Assembly (NCBI GenBank): GCA_938016265.1 | Contig: CALLWB010000011.1 | Span: 1-64,000 of the forward strand | DNA from: an uncultured Saprospiraceae bacterium | GTDB lineage: Bacteria; Bacteroidota; Bacteroidia; Chitinophagales; Saprospiraceae | Length of the DNA stretch: 64,000 bases | Direction of reading: 5' to 3' | Shown here: positions 26,439-36,503 of the stretch, in pieces | Numbering within the stretch: position 1 is the first letter of the stretch | Layout of the letters: every line of letters begins with the position of its first letter | Translations under genes and position numbers: made by a program | The notes under the pieces: generated by a model | The model's database searches: none | Seen by the model: only the letters and a program-made list of their open reading frames with translations | Told to the model about the DNA's origin: nothing

Positions 26439-28346
26439 ATGTGTATTAAAAAAATGCTATTCCTTTGTATCTGCTTGTGTTTAACCTTGCTTGTAAACGC
26501 AAGAATAGTCACCGTAAATCTAAACGTTTTTTTAGAAGGTGCTTACGACAGCAATCTTGGAACAATGAATAGTCAATTACTGCAACGGGGAGTTGTGCCC
26601 GCTGGACAGCCGTACAACGATGCTCCTTGGAGTTATCCTGGCACAGAAGGTCAGGGCTGGTCGCCTGGGGACTACCCTGCTGGTACGGTAGATTGGGTGT
26701 TAATCACCTTAAAAGATCCATCAGATATTAATACTGAAATTACTAGAATTGCTGCTATTTTGCTGCAAAATGGGAGCATTGTGCCATTCGACGTAAGTCT
26801 TGACAATACTATTAATTCGGTATACATTCAGATTGAACATCGTAATCATTTACCAATTTTAACTGCGCAGGCGATTGCCATTCCCAACAATAATAGTTTA
26901 ACCTATGATTTTACTGGGGAAGACAGTTATACTTCTAATGGTTTTGGTCAAAAACAGATCGGGAATGACTGGATGATGTTTGCTGGAAATACTTATCAGG
27001 TTGATCAGGATGCCTGCGATATTAATGCCCAGGATAAAGGAATTTGGGAGGTCGATAATGGCCTATTCAGTCTCTATAACAATTCGGATTTTAATCTTGA
27101 TGGGGATGTCAGTGCGTTGGACCGGATTCTGTTTTCGTACAATAACGGGGTGTTTTCAAAAATACCAAAATCGACCCCGAATTCGACTGTAAAATGGGGA
27201 TTCTGGGGAGAAGACAGAAATGCATATAGTGGTGGTGGTTTTACACCAGATCCTGACCAAGGCGTCGAGACACTTTTTGAAAACTACTCTTTTGCACATA
27301 CTAAGGGGATGAATTTGGATTGGGTAAATGGGGATACGAATCAGCGTGCTTATGTAGTCAATATTTTGAATGCGGCTGCTAGTACTACTACCACGCTCGA
27401 TATTCAGTTGGGCAGCTCGGCAGAATACGGTTGGAATTTTTCAACGGGAACAGGCAATTTTAATGTGGACCGATGGAAAGACATGATTTCTAAGTTTGGA
27501 AATGTTAACCGCCCTTCCTTTTTTGACAATAGCACCATCCAGGGAGATCCAGCAGCGCATGCCGCCATAGTGAATGCCCTAAATACCGGTACTATCAAAT
27601 ATATTTTTCTGATCGATGAGCCCAATCATGGAAGATGGTCCCCTGGCGGTGGAAACAGGAATTATGTCACCAATGCGATGCTTGAAGAGATGGCTGCTTG
27701 GGTGAAGACTGTTTTTGCGGATGCGACGGTACCGATTTATACGATAGTACGCACCTCTGCGATGAATCTTGCCGTCAATCGAGGAGGCGTTTACAATTTT
27801 CAGCACCTCACGCACACCTACTTTACTATCTCCAGCACGAAATGGGTCAGCAACAATACGGGCCCGAATAAAGGATTGGAGTGGTGGATGACCGAAAAAA
27901 ACAACTTCTTCAATTCTACGGAGATGTCCATGTACGCACAACAAGGCTTAAAAATGTCCTTGATGGTGCAGGCCGGTTTTGAATCAAAAGGCCACCCCTG
28001 GACAAGTGTCAAGAATTTTGCAAACACCTGGTGGGAAGGTAGTATTCAGTATCCCTATAATGGGGTGACGAGTTATGTGAAGGCGGCTCCCGGGGAAATG
28101 GACTTCTGGATTAAGTCGATGCTTTCGCCGCGCGATCCTGCTACGGGAATATTGGACCCGAATGGGGTACGATTGATTGACGATTTTGTAATTTTCCGGC
28201 ATGATCGATTGCCGACCGATAATGGGAAGTTGCCCTGGACGACGCGGCCGCATTACCGGGATTTTCTCACTCAGTTAGGTTTAGATGTTGCTGCCAATAA
28301 TTTGGTGCCGGTAGTTGGAATTCCGGTAGGATGGGATGGGAATTAG
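26439..28346 (+). CDS. Secreted protein: N-terminal 215-residue module plus TIM-barrel-like domain
   Basis: 635 residues from the ATG at 26439, chosen because it begins a clean signal peptide (MCIKKMLFLCICLCLTLL); a longer frame upstream has none. Residues 30-244 are the shared module (VFLEGAYD, QPYNDAPWSYPGTEGQGW, TVDWVLITLK, EHRNHLPIL, DFNLDGDVSALDRILF, FSKIPK). Residues about 250-635 look like a glycoside-hydrolase-type TIM barrel: TLDIQLGSSAEYGWNF, YIFLIDEPNHGRW with a possible catalytic Glu, VPIYTIVRTSAM, WWMTEKNNF. No family can be named. Here the module is N-terminal, whereas in the other three proteins it is C-terminal. No T9SS type A tail is present. Confidence 0.8.
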   Translation: MCIKKMLFLCICLCLTLLVNARIVTVNLNVFLEGAYDSNLGTMNSQLLQRGVVPAGQPYNDAPWSYPGTEGQGWSPGDYPAGTVDWVLITLKDPSDINTEITRIAAILLQNGSIVPFDVSLDNTINSVYIQIEHRNHLPILTAQAIAIPNNNSLTYDFTGEDSYTSNGFGQKQIGNDWMMFAGNTYQVDQDACDINAQDKGIWEVDNGLFSLYNNSDFNLDGDVSALDRILFSYNNGVFSKIPKSTPNSTVKWGFWGEDRNAYSGGGFTPDPDQGVETLFENYSFAHTKGMNLDWVNGDTNQRAYVVNILNAAASTTTTLDIQLGSSAEYGWNFSTGTGNFNVDRWKDMISKFGNVNRPSFFDNSTIQGDPAAHAAIVNALNTGTIKYIFLIDEPNHGRWSPGGGNRNYVTNAMLEEMAAWVKTVFADATVPIYTIVRTSAMNLAVNRGGVYNFQHLTHTYFTISSTKWVSNNTGPNKGLEWWMTEKNNFFNSTEMSMYAQQGLKMSLMVQAGFESKGHPWTSVKNFANTWWEGSIQYPYNGVTSYVKAAPGEMDFWIKSMLSPRDPATGILDPNGVRLIDDFVIFRHDRLPTDNGKLPWTTRPHYRDFLTQLGLDVAANNLVPVVGIPVGWDGN

Positions 28347-28496
28347 TCTTATTGAATGCGCACCAATCAGATTTTGAGATGGTTATTAAGAAGCCATTTA
28401 GTACCAATTGAAGGCCTTCCTTTTGCTTGCTGTTAAAGTTGTTACTATTTGGCAATATTCTGGTTTTGGAAGGTACATTTTGTTCTTGGGATTCGT

Positions 28497-28826
28497 TTAT
28501 ATTTTTCCTTGATAATCTAGTACCTCTGGAGGTGCTGATTCCTTTGATTCAATCCTTATCAATTTACCTAAAAAATGAACCAAAATTGCGGTTCCTCCGC
28601 CAATAAACCAGAAGAACAAAGTCATCCCTAAAACAGGCATTCCGCATTTAATTTCATTTGGACCTGGATCTGGTATATTAAAAAAGAAAGGAGGAATAAT
28701 AAAAACATATCCAATGAGTACCAATACTAAAATGATGGCCCGCCCATACTTCCAACTCATTTTATCACAAAATAAATAAAGGCCTATTTGACAGATTGAA
28801 ACCAATAATAACAGAATTAGAGGCAT
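28497..28826 (-). CDS. Small membrane protein
   Basis: 109 residues from the ATG at 28826 (a TTG 36 bp upstream is less likely). Three hydrophobic segments (about 2-20, 28-48, 62-86) are separated by FNIPDPGPNEIKCGMP. No family recognised. It is encoded upstream of nothing obvious on its strand; the TPR-kinase gene lies behind it, 112 bp away. Confidence 0.6.
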   Translation of the reverse strand: MPLILLLLVSICQIGLYLFCDKMSWKYGRAIILVLVLIGYVFIIPPFFFNIPDPGPNEIKCGMPVLGMTLFFWFIGGGTAILVHFLGKLIRIESKESAPPEVLDYQGKI

Positions 28827-28937
28827 TTTATGTTTTTTTGATCGCAGACTACTTGTTTGCAATTACAAGATAGGCCTCGTTCAGGACAAATCAAATAGGG
28901 CCAAAGTAGGACTTACTTCCTGCAAAACACTTCCATC

Positions 28938-31016
28938 TTAATTCAACGCTGATTCAATTTTCTCCTTGGAGAAGGGTTGTTGTTTGCTAGTGGGATATAC
29001 GACTTTGGCGAGTGAAATTTTGAAAGTAGTCCCGGATTCTGAACTGTTTACCAATTCGATTGCTCCTTGTTGAGATTCGACAATTTTGCTGACGATAGCG
29101 AGTCCGAGACCAGCCCCTTCGTATGCTGACCGATTGTGCAATCGAGTAAACATATTGAAAATTTGTCCTTGATAGGCTACCGGAATTCCAATACCATTAT
29201 CAGAGACAAAAAAATGATGTTGCTGCTCATCTTCCTGATAGGTTATATGTATGGAGGGGTGTGGATGTTCATTAAATTTTAATCCGTTATGGATCAGATT
29301 TTTAAATACTTGAAACAACTGTACTTTATTGTTTTGGATGGTCGGTATGTCTTCCATCTCGAGGCGGGCATTTTTCTTTTTAAAGGTATTGTTTAAATAA
29401 CTTTTGACTTCCAGCAGAGTCTGGCTGACATCAACGGTTTCTGTTTGAAAATTTTCTTCCAGGCGGGAGTATTCAAGAATGCCTTCGATCAAAAATTTCA
29501 TTTGGTAAATGTTATTCTGAATGTGCTCCAAAAACTCGTCAAATTCGCCAGTTACCATCTTGCTGTATCTCCTTCTGATCAGTTGTGTAAAACTGTTGAT
29601 ATTGCGAAGTGGTTCTTTCAAGTCATGGGACGCGATATAGGCAAATCGCTCTAACTCCGAGTTGGACTGGACTAATTTGCTGTTGGTTTGCTCTAGGATT
29701 TGCGTTCTGGCGATCACTTTTTGTTCCAGTTTTTTATTATAAATCATCTTGATCCGGTAACTTCTATACAACAAAACGACCAACGCAATTAGGAGCAACG
29801 AGCAAAGCATCGCTGCGTAAGCGGTAATAGATTTTTGTCTGAGGAGCGCTTCATTCTTAGATTTTTCCTCTTTCAGTAGTTTATTTTCAATTTCTTTTTT
29901 TTCATATTGATAGAGATTTTCCATGTTTATTATTTTCTCCTTTTGGCCTTTTATCTCGTGTTGTTTTTCCCATGCTGATCGTTCTTTCATGGCTTCGTAG
30001 GCCATCTGGTAATTTCTGCTTGCTCCTGCGGCCTGCTCAATTACTTCATACGCCTTGGGGATAATGTCTCTTTGTCGTTTGTTCCTATTGCTTTTTTCGA
30101 TCGACTTTCTTGCATAGGCAATTGACTCCTTGTATTTATGCTGTTTCAACTGATAAACTGCATTTAAGTAATAATATTTAACCGCTCTTTTTTCTGGTGC
30201 ATACTTGGTAAAAATGTTTTTATTTAGGTGCTGTATTGCTTCTTCCATTCGATTTTGTTCGAGGAGGAGTTCTATTATTTTATAACGCGTTTTTGCTTCC
30301 CCCTTCTCCAGATTTCCCTCTTCCAAATTCTTTAATGCTTGTTCATAATGTTGAATCGCCTTGTCGTATTCCTTTTTTAAGAAAAAACTTTCACCAAGTT
30401 TTGTATTGACAACGTGGAGGACTCTACTGCTATTTTGTTCAATTCCCAGCGTCTTCAATTCATTGATATACCCCTCCGCTAAACTATAATTCTTTTGTAC
30501 CAGGTGTACCGCTATGATATTCGTTAGAATGATAGACCGCACCTTATTGTCTTTAGTTCTTTTGGAATAATCGAGTGCAATAAAAAAGGCTTCCAGACTT
30601 TTGTCGTATTGCACCATCAAAAAATAAATATAACCTAGCGACACATATATATTAGACCTTGCATCGAGGTTATCCCCTTTTTCAGCAACAGCAAGAGCTT
30701 TTTTATTCGCATCAACAAATTCGAGGTGCTTTTTTTCGTTGATAAGCTTCATCGACTCAATATTCATGTTTCTGGCAATCCCTCCGTAGTAGTCAATATC
30801 ATTGGCTCTCAATCTCGCTTTTTCTAGGTATACTGCAGACGTATCTTTATCAACATACCGCGCTTTGAAGGCGATCCAATTTAAAATATCTACCTGAGTG
30901 GTATCAATTATACCAGGCACCAACAAACTCTTTAGACTATCTAGTTCGACAGATTGGCCAAATCCAGCAGTACTAAGAGCAATCAACAGCAGGAGCAGTA
31001 AACGTAGTATTTTCAT
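28938..31016 (-). CDS. TPR-containing sensor histidine kinase
   Basis: 692 residues. Signal peptide 1-20, then tetratricopeptide repeats at about 75-345 (SNIYVSLGYIYFLMVQYDKS, KLGESFFLKKEYDKAIQHYE), a coiled coil, one membrane helix at about 398-418 (YAAMLCSLLLIALVVLLY), and a cytoplasmic kinase. HisKA has H464 in ASHDLKEPLRN; the ATPase has the N box FKNLIHNGLKFNE, DNGIGIP at 606-612 and GAGLGLAIV at 634-642. Such kinases sense through a periplasmic TPR domain. No response regulator lies next to it, so it is an orphan. A paralogue of the same design lies at 47073-49121. Confidence 0.92.
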   Translation of the reverse strand: MKILRLLLLLLIALSTAGFGQSVELDSLKSLLVPGIIDTTQVDILNWIAFKARYVDKDTSAVYLEKARLRANDIDYYGGIARNMNIESMKLINEKKHLEFVDANKKALAVAEKGDNLDARSNIYVSLGYIYFLMVQYDKSLEAFFIALDYSKRTKDNKVRSIILTNIIAVHLVQKNYSLAEGYINELKTLGIEQNSSRVLHVVNTKLGESFFLKKEYDKAIQHYEQALKNLEEGNLEKGEAKTRYKIIELLLEQNRMEEAIQHLNKNIFTKYAPEKRAVKYYYLNAVYQLKQHKYKESIAYARKSIEKSNRNKRQRDIIPKAYEVIEQAAGASRNYQMAYEAMKERSAWEKQHEIKGQKEKIINMENLYQYEKKEIENKLLKEEKSKNEALLRQKSITAYAAMLCSLLLIALVVLLYRSYRIKMIYNKKLEQKVIARTQILEQTNSKLVQSNSELERFAYIASHDLKEPLRNINSFTQLIRRRYSKMVTGEFDEFLEHIQNNIYQMKFLIEGILEYSRLEENFQTETVDVSQTLLEVKSYLNNTFKKKNARLEMEDIPTIQNNKVQLFQVFKNLIHNGLKFNEHPHPSIHITYQEDEQQHHFFVSDNGIGIPVAYQGQIFNMFTRLHNRSAYEGAGLGLAIVSKIVESQQGAIELVNSSESGTTFKISLAKVVYPTSKQQPFSKEKIESALN

Positions 31017-31296
31017 TTTCTAAGGGAATTCATTTCAACTACCAAAACAAAACAATCATATTCAATTATTTAATTCGTTAACAACTAATACGCACTAGGT
31101 TGTTGATGTTTTAATATAAAATCTATTAGAGTTGTTTTTTTGAGCATCTGTAATCCCTTGTAATACGTAACTTTAACAAAAAGGTTTTTGATTTTTGATG
31201 AAATTACACGGTCTTTATCACCACCAACAGACAAGGATCATCATAAATCCACAAAGACAAATGAATCCACGTAGGCTGGTATGGTTCCCAATCAAA

Positions 31297-31329
31297 AAAA
31301 AGAGGCTACTCACCAAGCAGCCTCTTTTT
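31297..31329 (-). terminator. Strong terminator of the astacin protease gene
   Basis: AAAAAGAGGCT (31297-31307) and AGCCTCTTTTT (31319-31329) are perfectly complementary over 11 bp with a U-tract on either strand. It lies 21 bp past the protease stop codon on the minus strand and could also stop rightward transcription. Confidence 0.9.
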
Positions 31330-31350
31330 CTAATCTATAAGAATCATTCC

Positions 31351-33492
31351 TTAATCTAAGACCATTAATTTGCGAGTGATCACTTGATCCTTGGTTTGAA
31401 TGGTGATAAAGTACACCCCAGTTCCACCAATAGGCATCAATTCAATATTGTTCGTTCCTGGTTCGAGTTCATATTGATTTACAAATAGTTGGTTGCCGTT
31501 AATGTCGGTAACCATCAAGCGGACGTCTTTGGATTCTGCTTGTACATTTATCGTAAATGCTTGTGCAGATGACACTGGATTTGGAGCCAATCGTACCGCC
31601 AATTCAGCATCAATATCCAGCTCAATGCCCTGTCCAGGAATAACGTCTGGCACTTCAAAATAGATCCCCGCATCAGTAACATCGAAAGAGGCAATATCGA
31701 AGGATTCGTGGGGTAGCTCCATGTCAATTCCTGTAGCAGCCATTTGTGTCTGCGTGGTAGTGCCAGTAAAGCCGGAAGCCGTAGTAACCGTTACATAGTT
31801 GGAGTAACCTCCAAAAGTAGAACCACAATACGCACCAACCAAGAAGTAATACGTGCTGCTTGGTTGAAGACTGTTGACGTTGATGTTGGACGATCCGCTA
31901 GATGCAAAATAAGTCCAGCTTGATCCATTCCAATAATAAACATAATAAATGGTCGCATTGGTGGTATTATTCCAATCTAACACACAGGAGTAGGAAGTAA
32001 TGCCATAGGAATAAAGTCCGCTTGCTGCAGAACAGGCGCCTCCGCCTCCTCCACCTCCCCCACCAGTAGTAGAGAAACTTTCATTGGCAGACCATCCACT
32101 CCATACATTTCCACACCAGACACGGCTTTGCCAGTAATAAGTAGTGGAGGACGAAAGACCAGAAACGGATTGCGCACTTTGGTTGGTCGTGTAAGAAAGC
32201 GTCGTCCAAGTACTGGTGCTGCTGCTTCGGTATCTGAATTGTCGATAGACGTAGTTTGCGCTACAGTTGAGTGTTGCTGAACTGGCCGTGATGCTTGAGG
32301 TACTATTTTGTGCCGAAGACGGTGCGCTACAAGAACTTCCTCCAGAAGTGGTGAAGGATTCATTGGCAGACCAGCCGCTCCATACATTACCACACCAAAC
32401 ACGGCTTTGCCAGTAGTAAGTGCTACTTGCGGCTAATCCGGCTACATTCACATACGAAATATTTGTCGTGTAATTCAGCGTCGTCCAGGAGGATGTATTG
32501 GAATTGCGGTATCTCCACTGACGGTAAGTGTAGTTGGCGCTACAGTTCAACCGAGCGGTTGTTTGTGCAATATTTGTCGTTGTATTTTGAGCAGTTGAAG
32601 GAGCAGAACAAGTGTTTCCTCCACCGCCGCCGCCACCACAGGTGCTATACATGGCGTTGATGGTAGCTACGTCTCCAGAACTCATGTAGTTGATGTAGGG
32701 GATGGTTCCACCATTCAATTTAAGGATGGTAGGTTGTCCATTTTTGGAGAAGGCGTAAGAGTTGTAGTGCATGATTGAGTTTACATCGTATGCGCCATAG
32801 TTGGAGGCATTGGATTGGGTGTTGAAGTTGTATTCCAATCCTGAAGTAATGTTATTATAGTAGATAACAATGTGGCTATTTCGATCGTAGCGAGATTGTT
32901 CGTGCCACATTCCTGCTGCGTGCAAAAATTCGTGTTTGGTGGCTGCCAATCCGCAATTGGAAGCCAGAGTTAATGCTTGACCACCACCAGTCATTCCTAC
33001 ATAAGAGCTACAGCCTGCTCCGGTTACAACATTGACATAGTTGCCTGAAGGCGAATAGATCCGCTCAAAACAGACGTCTGTTTTGGAGGCAACAGTATTT
33101 GCTGCTGATACAATCTGATTGACTTGAGCGGTAGAAAAACCGCCATTGATGTAATACCTAACGGTAGAATTGGTCCACTTTGCACCATTTGTGCCTAAGC
33201 CTCTTCCTGTAGTTGCTACTTCATTGTAACGTCCTAGGATAACGTCTCCCTGGTAATAAACTAGCCCGTCTCTAATCCCCAGATGTTGCGCTGTTTTTTC
33301 CGTTGCAAAAGGCAAATAGACATTTAGTTTTACGATAGAATCCGGTTGGATGTAACAGATGTCTTTGCACGCGCCGTCACTATGGTCGTGATCGGCAACC
33401 CTGTTGGTTTGCGCATTCAAAGAATTAAATAATAAAAAAGATAAGATAATCGTGAAAAACCTCTTGGTAAGAGGAAGCATAGAATTTTTCAT
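31351..33492 (-). CDS. Secreted astacin-family (M12A) metalloprotease with fibronectin-III repeats and T9SS domain
   Basis: 713 residues. Signal peptide 1-27. The catalytic domain (about 90-285) carries HEFLHAAGMWHEQSR with zinc ligands H187, H191, H197, catalytic E188, and E198 of the astacin signature; SIMHYNSYAF is the Met-turn. A Gly-rich linker leads to fibronectin type III-like repeats at about 293-386, 388-478 and 485-575, each followed by WSANESF or similar; the first two are close duplicates. Residues about 635-713 are a T9SS type A tail (APNPVSSAQAFTINV, GTGVYFITIQTKDQVITRKL). Expected to be an exported protease; a pro-region of about 60 residues precedes the catalytic domain. Confidence 0.95.
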   Translation of the reverse strand: MKNSMLPLTKRFFTIILSFLLFNSLNAQTNRVADHDHSDGACKDICYIQPDSIVKLNVYLPFATEKTAQHLGIRDGLVYYQGDVILGRYNEVATTGRGLGTNGAKWTNSTVRYYINGGFSTAQVNQIVSAANTVASKTDVCFERIYSPSGNYVNVVTGAGCSSYVGMTGGGQALTLASNCGLAATKHEFLHAAGMWHEQSRYDRNSHIVIYYNNITSGLEYNFNTQSNASNYGAYDVNSIMHYNSYAFSKNGQPTILKLNGGTIPYINYMSSGDVATINAMYSTCGGGGGGGNTCSAPSTAQNTTTNIAQTTARLNCSANYTYRQWRYRNSNTSSWTTLNYTTNISYVNVAGLAASSTYYWQSRVWCGNVWSGWSANESFTTSGGSSCSAPSSAQNSTSSITASSATLNCSANYVYRQFRYRSSSTSTWTTLSYTTNQSAQSVSGLSSSTTYYWQSRVWCGNVWSGWSANESFSTTGGGGGGGGGACSAASGLYSYGITSYSCVLDWNNTTNATIYYVYYWNGSSWTYFASSGSSNINVNSLQPSSTYYFLVGAYCGSTFGGYSNYVTVTTASGFTGTTTQTQMAATGIDMELPHESFDIASFDVTDAGIYFEVPDVIPGQGIELDIDAELAVRLAPNPVSSAQAFTINVQAESKDVRLMVTDINGNQLFVNQYELEPGTNNIELMPIGGTGVYFITIQTKDQVITRKLMVLD

Positions 33493-34311
33493 AGTGAATA
33501 GTACAGTTTAGTAGTTAGAAAATTTAGTTCACTGGCCCAACTTTCGGGTTATTGTTTGTTTGCATAAAACATTTTAGGAGCAGGCAATATTATCCAAGGG
33601 CATAGGTAAACCTATACCGCGAAATACATTAGCGATTTTCCTTATGTTTTTATTTTGTTATTCTGAAATTACGTAATACATTCCAAAAACTCTAAGGTAT
33701 TTTAATAAATATCAGTTTAATAATTTGTATTTAATCTACGCTTCATCTTGTCATTTTGCAGGCTATTATAGGGGTATTAATTAGAAATTCCCCAGCTCTA
33801 TTCTAGAAGACCAACCTACCCCTAACATGAAAACCCATTACAAAACAATTGGCCCCTAACTCAAAACACGTCACATAAAATACTACTTAACAATATTTTA
33901 CACAACAATTTAATTTCACTTTATGAGCAAATAGTAAAAATTAGAATGTAGAAGTTCTTCGAAAAAAAATGAAAATACCTATCCTTTGAATTTAAATTTG
34001 TTTTGGGTCACTAAAAAGTTCGGTTTGGGGGTAATAATTTTTTATTTATTTTGGAAATTTTGTGCTGTTCTTCGCCATCAAGAATTGGTTGATGTATTAC
34101 CAAGAAAGAATTAAAATCTGATCATAAATCGTCTTATTAAATCCATAGCAATCATTAACACACAAAAAAATATCAGCTGCGCATCGGAAGGCAGGTAATT
34201 GATGCTACGTTAAAATTGCTTGTCCCTTTTGAATACTTGAGCAGTAGTTTATTGCTTTATTTGCTTATTAGAATTATATTGCTGCATATACGACTATTCA
34301 AAAATATGCTT
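33493..34311. other. Long intergenic region between divergent genes
   Basis: About 0.8 kb of AT-rich sequence upstream of both the astacin protease and the propeller-like protein gene. I see no RNA gene, no strong hairpin and no supported ORF. A rightward frame extending the next gene upstream to 34216 lacks a signal peptide at its start and is not used. Confidence 0.5.
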
Positions 34312-35964
34312 ATGCCTCTCAAAACGAACTTACTTCTATTATTTGTTTTATTTTCCCTTGTAGGGAATACCCAAAATTTTTCCTGGAAATGGGCGTCGGG
34401 ATTGAGCAGTACGGAGCCAGATTTCGTCTGGCACAGCAAACTTGATCAACAGGGAAATAGTTATACTGTTGGGATTTTTGGCGGTGATTACCAAAGGAAA
34501 TTAAATCATCGGAGCATCTATAATCAAACAGACAAAACTATATTTTTAGCGAAGCATGATCGAGAAGGCAAGATGCTATGGCTTGAAGAACTCAACAATT
34601 TCACAGAATTCATGATCCAGGGATTGGAAGTAGACTTCCAGGGAAACGTGGTGGTGATTGGGTCGTATACAAAAGAGTTTATCTATTTTATGGGGGAGCG
34701 GATGGAAAACAATGTTCTGAATACCAACCGAACATTTGTTGCGCAGATTGCTACTGACGGAACCCTCAATTGGATCAAACAGCACTCAGATCTGACCGAC
34801 GAACTACTGTCGAATTTGCGGCTGGATGGCCAAGGCAATATCTTCATGCTGTATACAGGGGATAGTCGTTTTTTGACAGAAACCGATTCCAGTGCCTGGA
34901 CATTGAGAAATCAATTTCGCAATAAAAAGACCTCTGTAAATTTGCTCCACCTTGCCCCGACGGGCAATCTGGTGTGGTTTACGGAATTAGAACATAATCA
35001 GATCAACCGTACCATTTTTTATGATTTGGAAGTTGACTTTGAGGGCAATTGTTATTTGACGGGCTATTATGAGGGGGATTATGCAAATGATTTGCGCTAC
35101 CTGGATCAAACGAAAATTCGAAATTTTATGCCGATGGACGAGTGGAAATATTTCCTGATGAAAGTTGCCCCTGAAGGGACTATCGCCTGGGCAGATCAAT
35201 TTCCAGGAGTCCGTATTGAGGTGGATGAGACTGGGAATATCTACACGTTTTTAAAACTAAGAGGCAATTTCAATTCTGACTATCTGGATATTGGAGATGC
35301 GCTTATCGAAAGCAGAGAAGGAGAAAATTTTGCGATCCTGAAATATGATACGGACGGTACCTTTCAAAACCACCAAACGTTTGGGGAAATCCAGGAAGGT
35401 GAATTTGTAGAGACAAAAAGGAACTCGACCTTGCGCGATGACTACTCCATACACACCGAAACGGTTCGAAACAATACCACCGAGGAGGAAGCGGACAAGG
35501 TCATCAAGGCCATCAAATACGTAGATGAATATGGGAATAAAGATGTAATTACAGACTCAACGTATGTCTTCCGAAATACCAGCAAAGAGCGTTTTGAATA
35601 TGGCCTGGACGGAAAATTATACCTCCTTGCCAATTGTGTCGGGGAGTCGGTCTTTGGAGAATACCGTACTTTTCTGGACGGCCTGTACCTCACCCAACTG
35701 GATACGGATTTGAAATTCACCAACGTCGGCAAACAGCTTAATGACGACAATAAGGAGGAGCTTCGTAATCCGTTTCTGGCAGCAAGTACACAGAAGACTC
35801 CGGCTCCAATCATCCAGCATTTTAATGTCGGTATGGATGGGCAGGTGCAGTTTTATGGTCATCAGTATGAGCAATATCTGTATCTGGGCGGGGAGCGGTT
35901 GAATAATCGGGAATTTTTTAAGTCGAATTCTAGTATTTGGTTGGGGGGTTTGATGTTGAAATAA
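34312..35964 (+). CDS. Secreted beta-propeller-like (SBBP-type) protein
   Basis: 550 residues from the ATG at 34312, chosen because it gives a clean signal peptide (MPLKTNLLLLFVLFSLVGNT); an ATG two codons earlier is equivalent. The rest has repeated strands typical of SBBP/NHL-like propellers: DQQGNSYTVGIFGGDY, DFQGNVVVIGSYTKEF, DGQGNIFMLYTGDS, DFEGNCYLTGYYEGDY, DETGNIYTFLKLRGN. No T9SS tail is recognisable (ends in SSIWLGGLMLK). A surface role is likely; no catalytic motif is seen. Confidence 0.72.
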   Translation: MPLKTNLLLLFVLFSLVGNTQNFSWKWASGLSSTEPDFVWHSKLDQQGNSYTVGIFGGDYQRKLNHRSIYNQTDKTIFLAKHDREGKMLWLEELNNFTEFMIQGLEVDFQGNVVVIGSYTKEFIYFMGERMENNVLNTNRTFVAQIATDGTLNWIKQHSDLTDELLSNLRLDGQGNIFMLYTGDSRFLTETDSSAWTLRNQFRNKKTSVNLLHLAPTGNLVWFTELEHNQINRTIFYDLEVDFEGNCYLTGYYEGDYANDLRYLDQTKIRNFMPMDEWKYFLMKVAPEGTIAWADQFPGVRIEVDETGNIYTFLKLRGNFNSDYLDIGDALIESREGENFAILKYDTDGTFQNHQTFGEIQEGEFVETKRNSTLRDDYSIHTETVRNNTTEEEADKVIKAIKYVDEYGNKDVITDSTYVFRNTSKERFEYGLDGKLYLLANCVGESVFGEYRTFLDGLYLTQLDTDLKFTNVGKQLNDDNKEELRNPFLAASTQKTPAPIIQHFNVGMDGQVQFYGHQYEQYLYLGGERLNNREFFKSNSSIWLGGLMLK

Positions 35965-36503
35965 AGGGGGATGCATAGTCTAATCACATAGATATATTTC
36001 ACCAGAACTAAGTGCCTAATTTCATTAATTTAAAGCAACTTTCGTGAGTATGTTTTGTCAAATTTTTGAAAAAACCGACTGAATGTACTCGCACTTGGAC
36101 TACCTTTCTTCCAATAAAATATCTCGATAATTACTTCATCACTAGAAATCATGTTACCCAAATACCTCCCTCACAAAACAAAAAAACCACCCAAGCAACT
36201 GACAGTAAATACAATTACCCCCATTCAGAAAAACAATATCTGAAAAACAACAGAAGAAAACATTCTAAAAACCAGCATCCGTTAGCCTAAAAAAGGCTTC
36301 TACACATAAGAAAACCCTATTACCCAAATTGCAAGTATACAGTTTGTTGCCACAACACCATCCAGCCCATTTTAGACACCTAAATATTAGCAACATTGAC
36401 CAATTACTTTAAAAAAAGTAGGCAGTAAACCACTAAAGTCTTGAAAGAACAGTATATATTTAAAAGCTGATATTCAACTAACAAGCTTAAATACTATACG
36501 AAC
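35965..36503. other. Intergenic region without recognised features
   Basis: AT-rich, A-rich on the plus strand. A 74-codon frame (36066-36290) has low-complexity, unbiased composition and no supporting signal, so it is not called. No RNA or hairpin was found. Confidence 0.55.

Noticed and set aside
35442-35976. Two long antisense frames (123 and 119 codons)
   Set aside because: They lie entirely opposite the well-supported propeller-like gene and have shadow-frame composition.
36396-36425. TTGACCAATTACTTT resembling the reverse of the GGTCAA motif
   Set aside because: No paired 8-bp helix or flanking TACT/AATTACC context was found, so it is taken as chance in AT-rich DNA.
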